20,304 bases of DNA from a bacterium (GCA_030428695.1 JAUIEM010000160.1:1-20304); one strand, 5' to 3'. Shown: positions 1-6,146, counted from the stretch's first letter. Numbers and translations: made by a program. Notes: generated from the sequence alone by a model not told the origin.

Positions 1-92
1 ACATGGACGGCGACGGCGCGTGGGACTCGACCAAGTGCGTCGACGTGATGGGCAACGGCACCCACGGTGACTCCTGCTCCGCGGAGGGCGGC
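1..92 (+). other. coding-like fragment of unknown gene at window edge
   Basis: Read on the plus strand from position 3, this stretch gives a protein-like sequence starting MDGDGAWDSTKC and containing GNGTHGDSC. Nearly every codon ends in G or C, the same wobble bias as the genes here. The GNGTH part is weakly reminiscent of the His motif of subtilases (GHGTH), but that is only a resemblance. From about position 93 onward the plus-strand reading stops looking like protein and the minus-strand DUF481 gene takes over. It may be a piece of another gene joined here by rearrangement or by assembly. The plus-strand frame runs on without a stop into the DJ-1 gene, which is a high-GC artefact. Confidence 0.35.
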
Positions 93-854
93 GCGACCGG
101 CCCAGTAGCCGTCGTCCTCGTCCCGGCGCAGATCCTCGTTGGTATAGGCCGCGCCGAGCTCCATGTCGAGCTGATGGTCGTCGGTCTTGAGGATCCGGTA
201 CCCGAGGCCGGCGGACAGGATCGTCCGCAGGTCGACACCCGCGAAGCGGTCGTACTCCATGCTCGCCAGGCCGTAGGCGTACAGATCCTTCCACATGAAG
301 ACGTCGAGCTTGAGCGCGCCGTAGTGTTTCTTGCCCGTCTCCTCGCCGTCGTCGCGGGTGTAGGTCGTGCGGCCGCGCAGGTTGAGGCGGAAGCCGTCGG
401 ACTCGCGGGTCGCTTCCGCGCGGCCGTAGTAGGTCTGGGTGCGGACGTTGCCATCATTGATGCTCAGGCCGGCCGACAGCTGGCCCGTCCAGTAGTCCGC
501 CTCGGTCAGGTCGTCGGGATGGGTCTTGACCGCTTCGATACGCTCGATCGCGATCGCGTCGGACTCGCCGACCTCCGGGGAGACGATGCGGATCGTGCCC
601 GAGTCGCTCGGCACCAGCCGGCCCTTGAGGTGCTCGCCGCTCTTGAGCAGCACCGGCACGACCTCGTCGGTCGTCACGCTGACGACATGCGCCCAGTCGA
701 TCGCCACGTCTCCGGCGTACTCGGTCGTGACCTTCAGGGACCCGCCGGGGTCCAACTGCACCTTTCCAGTGATGCGGTCGCCGTTCTTCAACACGACGAC
801 GTCCGCGCTCGCGATCCCACAGGCGAGTGCGAGCAGACATGCGATCCGTCTCAC
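1..854 (-). CDS. DUF481 family outer-membrane protein, 3' end missing or disrupted
   Basis: Starts at GTG 854 behind a purine-rich AAGGGA. The N-terminus is a signal peptide (VRRIACLLALACGIASA, then DVV). Next comes a small beta domain (VVVLKNGDRITGKVQLD, then a second copy around LLKSGEHLKGRLVPS) of the type that precedes DUF481. The rest (YWTGQLSAGLSINDGN, then AEATRESDGFRLNLRGR and DLYAYGLASMEYDRF) is typical DUF481 with alternating aromatic strands, expected to form a beta-barrel in the outer membrane. Function is unknown for the family. The barrel reads well to about YWAGRAAL (near position 93). After that the frame stays open but loses its wobble GC bias and family character, so the true C-terminal strands are not here. 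It is transcribed divergently from the DJ-1 gene. Confidence is high for the family and low for the 3' boundary. Confidence 0.85.
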   Translation of the reverse strand, partial: MRRIACLLALACGIASADVVVLKNGDRITGKVQLDPGGSLKVTTEYAGDVAIDWAHVVSVTTDEVVPVLLKSGEHLKGRLVPSDSGTIRIVSPEVGESDAIAIERIEAVKTHPDDLTEADYWTGQLSAGLSINDGNVRTQTYYGRAEATRESDGFRLNLRGRTTYTRDDGEETGKKHYGALKLDVFMWKDLYAYGLASMEYDRFAGVDLRTILSAGLGYRILKTDDHQLDMELGAAYTNEDLRRDEDDGYWAGRAALRGAGVTVGAVAHHVDALGRVPRAVAVH

Positions 855-923
855 AGGTTTCCCTTCCCTTTCGACAAAAGTGGCAACAAGCTCAGGGAGT
901 TGACCACAAACCTCCGCCGACGG

Positions 924-960
924 CAACGTCGACGTTGTCATACTCCGCAGGAACGGAGTA
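924..960. promoter_or_regulatory. two adjacent inverted repeats in divergent promoter region
   Basis: Between the divergent DUF481 and DJ-1 genes lie a perfect 14-base palindrome, CAACGTCGACGTTG (924-937), and then a 7-base inverted repeat TACTCCG-n6-CGGAGTA (941-960). A possible plus-strand promoter overlaps them: TTGTCA (935-940), an 18-base spacer and TACCCT (959-964). The second repeat would fill that spacer, a classic place for an operator. The repeats are seen directly; their use as a repressor site is inferred. No regulator gene is adjacent. Confidence 0.4.
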
Positions 961-995
961 CCCTGGGCGGAGATTCCCCGCGTGGAGGCCCCGTC

Positions 996-1553
996 ATGTT
1001 CCCCCAGAACCTCTTCGTTCTGCTCGCCCCCGGCTTCGAGGAGATCGAGGCCGTCACCGTCGTCGACGTCCTGCGCCGCGCCCATCTCGAGGTGCGTGTC
1101 GCCGCGGTCGGCCCCGACCTTCGGGTCGAGGGTGCCCACCGCGTGCCGATCGAGGCGGACTTCCTGCTGTCGGAGGCCGCGGACGAGACCCCCGGCGCGC
1201 TCATCCTGCCCGGGGGCATGCCTGGCGCCCAGCACCTCAAGGACTCCCCCGAGGTCGCCGCGATGGTCGAGCGGGTCGCCGAGGCCGACAAGCTGCTCGC
1301 GGCGATCTGCGCGGCCCCCTGGGCGCTGTCGCACCTGACCCCCCTCGACGGGCGCCGCGTGACCTGCTATCCGTCCTTCCGGGAGCGTATGGCGGGCGGA
1401 GACTGGGAAGACGCGCCGGTCGTCTGCGACGGCGCCCTGATCACCAGCCAGGGGCCGGCGACCGCGCTGCCCTTTGCGCTCGCCATCGTCGCCCACTTCA
1501 TCGGCACCGAGCAGGCCGACGCGATCGCCGACGGGATGCTGCTCAAGCGCTGA
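996..1553 (+). CDS. DJ-1/PfpI (ThiJ/YajL-like) family protein
   Basis: This 185-residue protein starts at ATG 996 with GGAGG at 984-988 and a 7-base spacer. It matches the DJ-1 fold throughout: LLAPGFEEIEAVTVVDVLRR at the N-terminus supplies the conserved Glu (E15/E16), LILPGGMPGAQ lies at 69-79, and the nucleophile elbow AICAAPWAL places the reactive cysteine at C105. CYPSFRERM (124-132) and LITSQGPATALPFALAIV (148-165) complete the family pattern. Members are small cytosolic dimers given roles as redox-sensing chaperones, glyoxalases or deglycases, and the substrate cannot be told from sequence. Length and the EEIEAV motif favour the YajL/DJ-1 branch over PfpI proteases. Its last 11 bases overlap the convergent SnoaL-like gene. 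Confidence 0.93.
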   Translation: MFPQNLFVLLAPGFEEIEAVTVVDVLRRAHLEVRVAAVGPDLRVEGAHRVPIEADFLLSEAADETPGALILPGGMPGAQHLKDSPEVAAMVERVAEADKLLAAICAAPWALSHLTPLDGRRVTCYPSFRERMAGGDWEDAPVVCDGALITSQGPATALPFALAIVAHFIGTEQADAIADGMLLKR

Positions 1554-1953
1554 CGTCCTTCTCCCACTGCACGGTGTCCGGCGGGACCTGCCAGCGCTTG
1601 TCGAGGTCGTCGGGACGGTGCTCGAGATGGGTGATGCGCCCGTCCTCGCCGACGGTCGCCTTCCACACCCCTCCCCCGTTGAAGTACAGCACGTCGACCC
1701 TGTAGTGCACGATGCGCGTCGCGCCGTCCGCCTCGACCGCGCTGGCCAGGGAGAAGGTCGTGCCGGACGGCGCGCGCCCGAGCCACTGTGCGAAGCCGTC
1801 GTAGCCCTTCACGCTCTTCATGCGCTGCTCGCGGGTCGGGCCCACGCCGTAGACATCGACATCGAAGTCCGGCGCCGCCGCTTGCTCGAGGTGCCCGGGC
1901 TCGCGGGTGTTCAAGGCCAGCAGCCAGGCGTCAAAAGGGTGGGCAGAGGACAT
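1543..1953 (-). CDS. SnoaL-like / NTF2-like protein
   Basis: This 136-residue protein starts at ATG 1953 behind CAGGAG with a 9-base spacer. It has the layout of a SnoaL/NTF2-like alpha+beta cone: N-terminal helices (HPFDAWLLALNTREPGHLEQ), a segment DFDVDVYGVG, then KGYDGFAQWLG and a beta sheet (TRIVHYRVDVLYFNGGGVWKATV, GRITHLEH). Such domains bind small hydrophobic ligands or act as polyketide-type cyclases, isomerases or ketosteroid-like enzymes, and no specific activity can be assigned. It lies alone on the minus strand, tail to tail with the DJ-1 gene (11-base overlap) and divergent from the kinase gene. Confidence 0.75.
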   Translation of the reverse strand: MSSAHPFDAWLLALNTREPGHLEQAAAPDFDVDVYGVGPTREQRMKSVKGYDGFAQWLGRAPSGTTFSLASAVEADGATRIVHYRVDVLYFNGGGVWKATVGEDGRITHLEHRPDDLDKRWQVPPDTVQWEKDVSA

Positions 1954-2016
1954 CGTCGCGCGCTCCTGTATCGTCTAAAGGGCCCCTTAGCTCCGGCGGG
2001 GGACGCCACATCGGTG

Positions 2017-2022
2017 TATACT
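2017..2022 (+). promoter_or_regulatory. possible -10 box for the kinase gene
   Basis: TATACT followed by G stands 30 bases before the kinase start codon, in an otherwise GC-rich gap. I see no convincing -35 hexamer at the right distance. The same TATACTG appears before the selenoprotein gene (3082), which suggests a shared promoter type. Confidence 0.35.
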
Positions 2023-2051
2023 GCAGGCCCGAGGTCAGCTCCCGAGGGGCC

Positions 2052-3071
2052 ATGGCGGACGGGCGACCCAAGTCACCCATCATTCTCGACGACAAGCCGT
2101 TTCCCGATTACAAGTTTCTCAAACTTGTGGGAAAGGGCGCCTCCGGTCACATCTACAAGGCGATCTGGAAGCCCTACAACAAGATCGTCGCCGTCAAGGT
2201 CCTGAACACCGAGGCGTCGAAGAACCAGCGGGCGCGCTTCCTCCGCGAGGTCAAGGCCATCGCCCGGCTGATGCACCCGAACATCGTGCAGATCTTCGAG
2301 GTCGACATCTCCAACGCCTGCTATTACAGCATGCAGTATATCGAAGGCCAGACGCTCGGGCCGGTGATCAAGTCGTCCGAGTACAGCCTGCGCGAGAAGG
2401 TCCGCTTCCTCGAGCAGGTCGCCAAGGCCCTGCATTACGCACACGGCGAAGGCTTCATGCACCGCGACGTGAAGCCCCAGAACATCCTGGTCTCGAAGGA
2501 TGGCAAGCCGTACCTGATCGACTTCGGCTTCGCCAAGAACAAGCACCAGGACGTGCTGGTCACCAAGGACGGCACCACTGTCGGCACGCCGCTGTACATG
2601 GCCCCCGAGCAGGCGCTCGGCCGGCAGGACATGCTCGGCCCGCAGACCGATGTCTACGCCCTCGGCACCATCCTCTACCAGATCCTGACCCGCCGCCTGC
2701 CCTACCGGAAGAAGTCGATGATCGAGATCATCCGCGCGATCGTCTATGAGACGCCGGCGGCCCCGCGCACCCTCGACGAGTCGGTGCCGGAGGCCCTCGA
2801 GGCGGTGTGCATGCGGGCGATGGAGAAGAGCCTGCAGAAGCGTTACTCCAGCGCCGCTGCCTTCGCCGACGACCTCGACCTGTGGGTGCGGGGGAGCTCC
2901 CTCGAGCACCTGACCGCGAACTCCGACGCCGAGCTCGACGAGATCGACGAGGAGAAGCGCAAGCAGCGCAAGAAGAAGCGGAAGAAGTCGCGGAGGAAGC
3001 GGCCGCGCGAGGCTCCGCCGAGCCTGTGGCAGCGGCTGCGCGCGTACTTCTTCGGCGCGCGCGGCGATTGA
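2052..3071 (+). CDS. eukaryote-like Ser/Thr protein kinase
   Basis: This 339-residue kinase has every catalytic motif. They are the glycine loop GKGASG (28-32), the ATP lysine in VAVKVL (K49), the helix-C glutamate in FLREVKAI (E66), the catalytic loop HRDVKPQN (137-144, D139), DFG (158-160), a Thr-containing activation segment and APE (184-186). ATG 2052 follows GAGGGG with a very short spacer. Nothing after about residue 285 belongs to the kinase fold: a short acidic segment (DAELDEIDEE) leads into a dense Lys/Arg stretch (302-318) and an amphipathic end. No transmembrane segment or PASTA/WD40 sensor domain is present, so it is probably cytosolic; the basic tail could bind nucleic acid or acidic lipid. 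It belongs to the PknB-like (Hanks-type) group. The selenoprotein and potassium-channel genes follow on the same strand and are possible co-regulated partners. Confidence 0.96.
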   Translation: MADGRPKSPIILDDKPFPDYKFLKLVGKGASGHIYKAIWKPYNKIVAVKVLNTEASKNQRARFLREVKAIARLMHPNIVQIFEVDISNACYYSMQYIEGQTLGPVIKSSEYSLREKVRFLEQVAKALHYAHGEGFMHRDVKPQNILVSKDGKPYLIDFGFAKNKHQDVLVTKDGTTVGTPLYMAPEQALGRQDMLGPQTDVYALGTILYQILTRRLPYRKKSMIEIIRAIVYETPAAPRTLDESVPEALEAVCMRAMEKSLQKRYSSAAAFADDLDLWVRGSSLEHLTANSDAELDEIDEEKRKQRKKKRKKSRRKRPREAPPSLWQRLRAYFFGARGD

Positions 3072-3081
3072 CCCCGTCGGC

Positions 3082-3087
3082 TATACT
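3082..3087 (+). promoter_or_regulatory. possible -10 box for the selenoprotein-channel pair
   Basis: TATACT followed by G lies 34 bases before the GTG start at 3122, in the 50-base gap after the kinase gene. TTGACC at 3068-3073 is too close (8 bases) to be its -35 box. It resembles the site before the kinase gene and may drive the selenoprotein and channel genes separately from the kinase. Confidence 0.3.
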
Positions 3088-3121
3088 GGGCCGGCCGACG
3101 CAATCAACAGGAGGATCCGCC

Positions 3122-3658
3122 GTGGCGCTTCCCGACGACTTCCCCACCGCGACCGTGCTCGGCCTCGATGGAGAGGCCGTGCGGGTCGACGGCTTCTGGC
3201 GGGAAGGACCCGCCGTGCTGATCTTCCTCCGCCACTTCGGCTGAATGTTCTGCCGCGAGCAGGCTGCTCGCTTCGCCGCAGAGCACGACGCCTTCCGCCA
3301 GCTCGGCGCCCATCTGGTCGCGATCGGCAACGGCACGGCCGCGATGGCGCGGGACTTCGTCGCGCAGTTCGGTCTCGACCTGCCGGTCTACACCGACCCC
3401 GGCCGGGGCAGCTTCCGGGCCGCTGGCCTCAAGCGCAACTTCGGTCTCGGCTTCCGGACGATCGGCCGCGCCCTCCGCGCTCGCCGCGGAGGACATCGCC
3501 AGGGCAAGGTGCTCGGCGACCCCTGGCAACAGGGGGGTGTGCTCGCGATCGGCCAGGACGGCCGGCTGCTCTATCGCCACGTCGACAGCGGGGCGGGCGA
3601 CTCCGCCGAGCCGGGCACGGTGCTCGCGGAGCTGCGCGCGGCCCTGGCCGCGAGCTGA
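3122..3658 (+). CDS. selenocysteine-containing AhpC/TSA_2 (PRXL2/SelL-like) peroxiredoxin-like protein
   Basis: Starts at GTG 3122 with an excellent AGGAGG (3109-3114, 7-base spacer). The frame meets TGA at 3242-3244 and continues in the same frame to the stop at 3656-3658, for 178 residues with selenocysteine at position 41. The TGA falls exactly where the family has its first active-site Cys: LIFLRHFG-U-MFCREQ, giving a UxxC redox motif (U41, C44) in place of CxxC. The rest fits the AhpC-TSA_2 family end to end: HLVAIGNG, LPVYTDPGRGSFRAAGLKRN, then QQGGVLAIGQDGRLLYRH and a final helix. The family has a thioredoxin fold and is thought to reduce peroxides or disulfides. A SECIS-like hairpin follows the TGA at the right distance. 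The gene overlaps the channel gene by one base (TGATG). A plain C-to-A nonsense mutation is the alternative, but intact sequence on both sides argues against it. A standard gene caller would split it. Confidence 0.88.
3255..3271 (+). promoter_or_regulatory. bacterial SECIS-like hairpin after the UGA codon
   Basis: GCGAGCA (3255-3261) pairs perfectly with TGCTCGC (3265-3271) around the loop GGC. If the closing A-U pair opens, the loop is AGGCU. The loop begins 17 bases after the UGA, within the range known for bacterial SECIS elements, and a G stands in the first two loop positions as the consensus requires. It would recruit SelB with selenocysteyl-tRNA. The same bases encode the helix after the active site. 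Confidence 0.75.
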
Positions 3659-4491
3659 TGCGGCGTCCGCTCCCGGAACGCGAGGCCAAGGCCAGCCTGA
3701 GCGGCTGGCGGCGGCACGGCCACGAGATCATCTTCGAGTCGGACACCTTCGCCGGCAAGGCCTTCGACATCGGCCTGATCGCGGTCATCCTCGCCAGCGT
3801 CGGCGTGATCATGGCGCAGAGCATGGCCTTCGACGCTCCGACGCAGAGCTGGCTGCGCCGCGTCGAGTGGGCCTTCACCGGGCTGTTCACGGTCGAGTAC
3901 GCCCTGCGGCTGCTGTGCGTCGGGCGGCCCCTGCGCTACGCGACCAGCTTCTTCGGCGTGATCGACCTGCTCGCGATCGTGCCGACCTACGTCAGCCTGT
4001 TCCTGCCCGGGGCGCAGGTGCTGCTCGTGATCCGCATCGTCCGCATCCTGCGCATCTTCCGCGTGCTCAAGCTCGCCGCCTACCTCGACCAGGGGGAGCT
4101 GCTGCTGCGCGCCCTGCGGGCCAGCCGGCACAAGATCATCGTGTTCCTGTTGTCGGTGCTGACGCTCGTCATCTTCCTCGGCTCCCTGATGTACCTCATC
4201 GAGGGGGAGGAGAACGGCTTCACGAGCATCCCGCGCAGCATCTACTGGGCGATCGTGACGATGACGACGGTCGGCTACGGCGACATCTCCCCGAAGACGC
4301 CCCTCGGCCAGGCCCTCGCCGCCCTCGTGATGGTCGTCGGCTACGGGATCATCGCGGTGCCGACCGGCATCGTCAGCGCCGAGCTCGCCCTCCGGCGACG
4401 GTCGATCAGCGGCAAGGCCTGCGAGGCCTGCGCCCTCGAGGGACACGACGAGGACGCTCTCTACTGCAAGAGCTGCGGGGCGAAGCTGTAG
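3658..4491 (+). CDS. voltage-gated potassium channel with C-terminal zinc ribbon
   Basis: This 277-residue membrane protein has the six-segment Kv-type layout. S1 to S3 lie at about 35-55, 70-90 and 97-117. S4 is RIVRILRIFRVLK with basic residues at every third position (R126, R129, R132, R135, K138), the voltage sensor. S5 is at 160-181, then come the pore helix and the potassium selectivity filter TTVGYGD (203-209), and S6 is at 218-240. After S6 come only about 37 residues, which contain CEAC and CKSC (C255, C258, C270, C273): a small cytoplasmic zinc ribbon in place of the usual RCK or cyclic-nucleotide domain. ATG 3658 overlaps the stop of the selenoprotein gene, so translation is probably coupled. 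This suggests that peroxide or thiol chemistry and membrane potential are controlled together, which is inference. Confidence 0.95.
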   Translation: MRRPLPEREAKASLSGWRRHGHEIIFESDTFAGKAFDIGLIAVILASVGVIMAQSMAFDAPTQSWLRRVEWAFTGLFTVEYALRLLCVGRPLRYATSFFGVIDLLAIVPTYVSLFLPGAQVLLVIRIVRILRIFRVLKLAAYLDQGELLLRALRASRHKIIVFLLSVLTLVIFLGSLMYLIEGEENGFTSIPRSIYWAIVTMTTVGYGDISPKTPLGQALAALVMVVGYGIIAVPTGIVSAELALRRRSISGKACEACALEGHDEDALYCKSCGAKL

Positions 4492-4604
4492 GCCCGCGCC
4501 CGCGTCCTCGGCATCCGCGACGTCGCGCAGCAGGCGCCAGGCGCAGGCGAAGGCGCTGTCGAGCTGGGCGAGCAGCCAGCGTTCGGTGCGCGCGCGGTCA
4601 TCAC
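4492..4604 (-). pseudogene. possible remnant of an ECF sigma factor, frameshifted and truncated
   Basis: On the minus strand GAGGAGG (4618-4612) stands 7 bases before GTG 4604, which is followed directly by ATG 4601, a complete translation start. The frame from that start soon becomes unlikely (Ser/Pro/Ala/Arg-rich). A neighbouring frame gives RTERWLLAQLDS, then AFACAWRLLRDVADAEDA, which resembles sigma-70 region 2 of ECF factors (helix, then RLLGDxxDAEDxxQ). The resemblance ends where the 3' end of the channel gene begins on the other strand. My reading is the first third of an ECF sigma gene with one frameshift, cut off by rearrangement. The similarity is short, so chance remains possible. 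Confidence 0.35.
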
Positions 4605-4694
4605 GGGGGTACCTCCTCGGATGGATGAGCCTGCGTCGCCGAGGATTTTCGGACAAAAACGGCACAAACCCGTCCTTCGCCCGGGTGAAGACTC

Positions 4695-4723
4695 CTGACA
4701 GGTCCAGACCGAAACGGTACACT
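4695..4723 (+). promoter_or_regulatory. sigma-70-type promoter of the ferredoxin-scaffold operon
   Basis: CTGACA (4695-4700), a 17-base spacer and TACACT (4718-4723) precede the ferredoxin start by 29 bases. This is the best vegetative-type promoter I can see in the window. A near-palindrome, CTTCGCCCGGGTGAAG (4675-4690), lies just upstream of the -35 box and could bind a regulator. A short ACCG-n3-CGGT repeat lies inside the spacer. Confidence 0.55.
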
Positions 4724-4752
4724 TTCCGCTTGGTTCAGTGGAGGACTTTGCT

Positions 4753-4992
4753 GTGGCCGATCCGGAGCTTCGCTACCCCGATAACGTCAAGGGCGAATTC
4801 TACGTCGATGAAGAGTGCATCGACTGCGATCTGTGCCGCGACACCGCTCCCGACAACTTCAAGCGCAACGACGAGGAAGGCTACAGCTTCGTCTACAAGC
4901 AGCCGACGAGCGAGGAGGAGCGCGACCTCTGCGCCGAGGCGATGGAAGGTTGCCCGGTCGAGGCGATCGGCGACGACGGAGAGGACGCGTAG
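4753..4992 (+). CDS. single-cluster 4Fe-4S ferredoxin
   Basis: This 79-residue acidic protein has the ligand pattern CIDCDLC (C22, C25, C28) and CPVEAIG (C67), the signature of a monocluster 4Fe-4S ferredoxin of the Fer4_15 or Thermotoga/Bacillus type. C60 is an extra cysteine. The start is chosen as GTG 4753 because GGAGG (4740-4744) lies 8 bases before it. An upstream in-frame GTG at 4738 would place this ribosome site inside the gene. The role is a soluble low-potential electron carrier. It has its own promoter and is followed two bases later by the NifU-like scaffold gene, so the pair may serve Fe-S cluster assembly or supply. Confidence 0.9.
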   Translation: MADPELRYPDNVKGEFYVDEECIDCDLCRDTAPDNFKRNDEEGYSFVYKQPTSEEERDLCAEAMEGCPVEAIGDDGEDA

Positions 4993-4994
4993 GC

Positions 4995-5384
4995 ATGGGC
5001 GGGCAGAGCGGGAAGAGCTCTGCCGACGGCCTGTCCGACCAGGCGCGCCGGCACTTCATGAGCCCGAGCAACGTCGGCAGCATCGCCGAGGCCGACGCCG
5101 TCGCCCGGCGGGAGAACGCGGTCTGCGGCGATGCGATGGTCCTGTACCTCAAGACCGACGAGGAGCGCATCGCCGACGCCCGCTTCAAGACCTTCGGCTG
5201 CAGCAGCTCGATCGCCGCGAGCTCTGCCCTGACCGAGGCGCTCATCGGCAAGACCCTGGCCGAGGCCAGGGTGCTCTCCCGCGCAGAGCTCGAGACAGCG
5301 CTCGGAGGCCTGTCGAACTACCAGGGCCACTCTCTGGACCTGGTGCTCGACACCCTCTCCGACGCGCTCGCGCAGCTCGGCTGA
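4995..5384 (+). CDS. IscU/NifU-like Fe-S scaffold lacking the third cysteine
   Basis: The 129-residue protein covers one NifU_N domain. NAVCGDAM (C44, D46) and FKTFGCSSSIAASSALTEALIGKT (C69) are hallmark scaffold motifs, with clear IscU spacing. In IscU the third ligand sits in a His-Cys pair near the C-terminus; here the matching segment is NYQGHSLDLVLDTLSDAL, so the His (H112) is kept but the Cys is Ser. Clusters would have to be held by two Cys plus His/Asp, or by a partner such as the adjacent ferredoxin. It starts at ATG 4995, two bases after the ferredoxin stop, with GGAGAGG about 10 bases upstream. It runs convergent with the von Willebrand A gene, with only 6 bases between the stops and no visible terminator. 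No iscS/sufS gene is in the window. Confidence 0.88.
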   Translation: MGGQSGKSSADGLSDQARRHFMSPSNVGSIAEADAVARRENAVCGDAMVLYLKTDEERIADARFKTFGCSSSIAASSALTEALIGKTLAEARVLSRAELETALGGLSNYQGHSLDLVLDTLSDALAQLG

Positions 5385-5390
5385 CATCCT

Positions 5391-6146
5391 TCAATCCACC
5401 TGCAGGTAGGTCCCGGGGCCGTTCTGGGCCGCGATCGACGACACGAACTGGATCTGCGTGGCGGTCGACGGCGCGATGTTGATCCCGTGGATCGTCGCGC
5501 CCTTCGTGTTGGCCGCGTTGATCATCGCGAGGTGGGTCTGCCAGCTGCCGAAGGCTCCTCCGGCCAGACAGTTCGGCGCGCCGTCCGTCACCACGACGTA
5601 GGTCAGGCAATCCTCGTAGGCCGGCAGGGAGAGCGCCCAGGAGACCGCGGGACCGGTTCCGGTCGCACCGGAAGGAGTGATCCCTCCGACCCAGGAGGTC
5701 GCCGTGATCACGTTGCCTTCCGTGGCCTCACGCAGCTCGGAAAAGCACGCCGACTGGCCGCAGACGAAGGAGATGATGTCGAAGCTCCAGTTCTCGGGCA
5801 GGTTCTGGATGCTGGAGATCACTTCGGACTTGGCGCGGTCGATCCGGCTCCCGGAGACCATGTTCCCGTTCTCATCGACATAGACAGTGTTGCCGGAATA
5901 CATACTGCAGCTGGCGTCGATGATGTAGATGATATGTGCAGACTCTGTCGGAAGCGGCTCATCGTAGATGATCGGAGGATCTTCTTTGTCCGGAGGATCT
6001 TCCGGATCGTCCGGATTGGTGTCAACCTTGCTGGAAGACGTGAAAGACACGTCCAACCTCACGGGCTCCTGCGGAGTCTGCTGCGCGAACGCGCAAGAAA
6101 GCAGACCCATCCCGATCACAAACAGAAGAACTCTGCGATAACTCAT
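5391..6146 (-). CDS. secreted von Willebrand factor A domain protein
   Basis: 251 residues, starting at ATG 6146 with GAGGAGG 8 bases upstream. A signal peptide (MSYRRVLLFVIGMGLLSCAFA) ends at AFA-QQ. A disordered Asp/Pro-rich linker (about 41-66, DTNPDDPEDPPDKEDPP) leads to a single vWA domain from HIIYIIDASCSM onward. Its metal site (MIDAS) is complete: DxSxS at D77, S79, S81, a Thr in SGATGTG (about 162-164) and the Asp of VVTDGAP (D188). Several Cys (C80, C129, C134, C180, C193) could form disulfides outside the cytoplasm. The domain ends at GPGTYLQVD with nothing after it. It probably acts as a metal-dependent adhesion or protein-binding module in the envelope. Base composition is clearly more AT-rich than its neighbours, which suggests horizontal acquisition. 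It stands alone, with no chelatase or secretion partner next to it. Confidence 0.9.
   Translation of the reverse strand: MSYRRVLLFVIGMGLLSCAFAQQTPQEPVRLDVSFTSSSKVDTNPDDPEDPPDKEDPPIIYDEPLPTESAHIIYIIDASCSMYSGNTVYVDENGNMVSGSRIDRAKSEVISSIQNLPENWSFDIISFVCGQSACFSELREATEGNVITATSWVGGITPSGATGTGPAVSWALSLPAYEDCLTYVVVTDGAPNCLAGGAFGSWQTHLAMINAANTKGATIHGINIAPSTATQIQFVSSIAAQNGPGTYLQVD

Noticed and set aside
3..1553. Single 516-codon plus-strand frame covering DUF481 and DJ-1
   Set aside because: The first 330 codons are antisense to a clear DUF481 gene and lack family character. Only the part from ATG 996, with its ribosome site, is a gene. High GC removes stop codons and leaves long false frames.
3245..3658. 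A separate gene starting at ATG 3245 just after the TGA
   Set aside because: It has no ribosome site, it would begin in the middle of the active-site motif, and the upstream 40 codons with a strong ribosome site belong to the same fold. Selenocysteine readthrough explains both halves.
4461..4667. Intact 68-residue minus-strand gene from MCRFCPK
   Set aside because: The frame is Ser/Pro/Ala-rich without fold character. The ribosome site at 4612-4618 fits the sigma-like start at 4604 better, and the neighbouring frame carries the recognisable motif.
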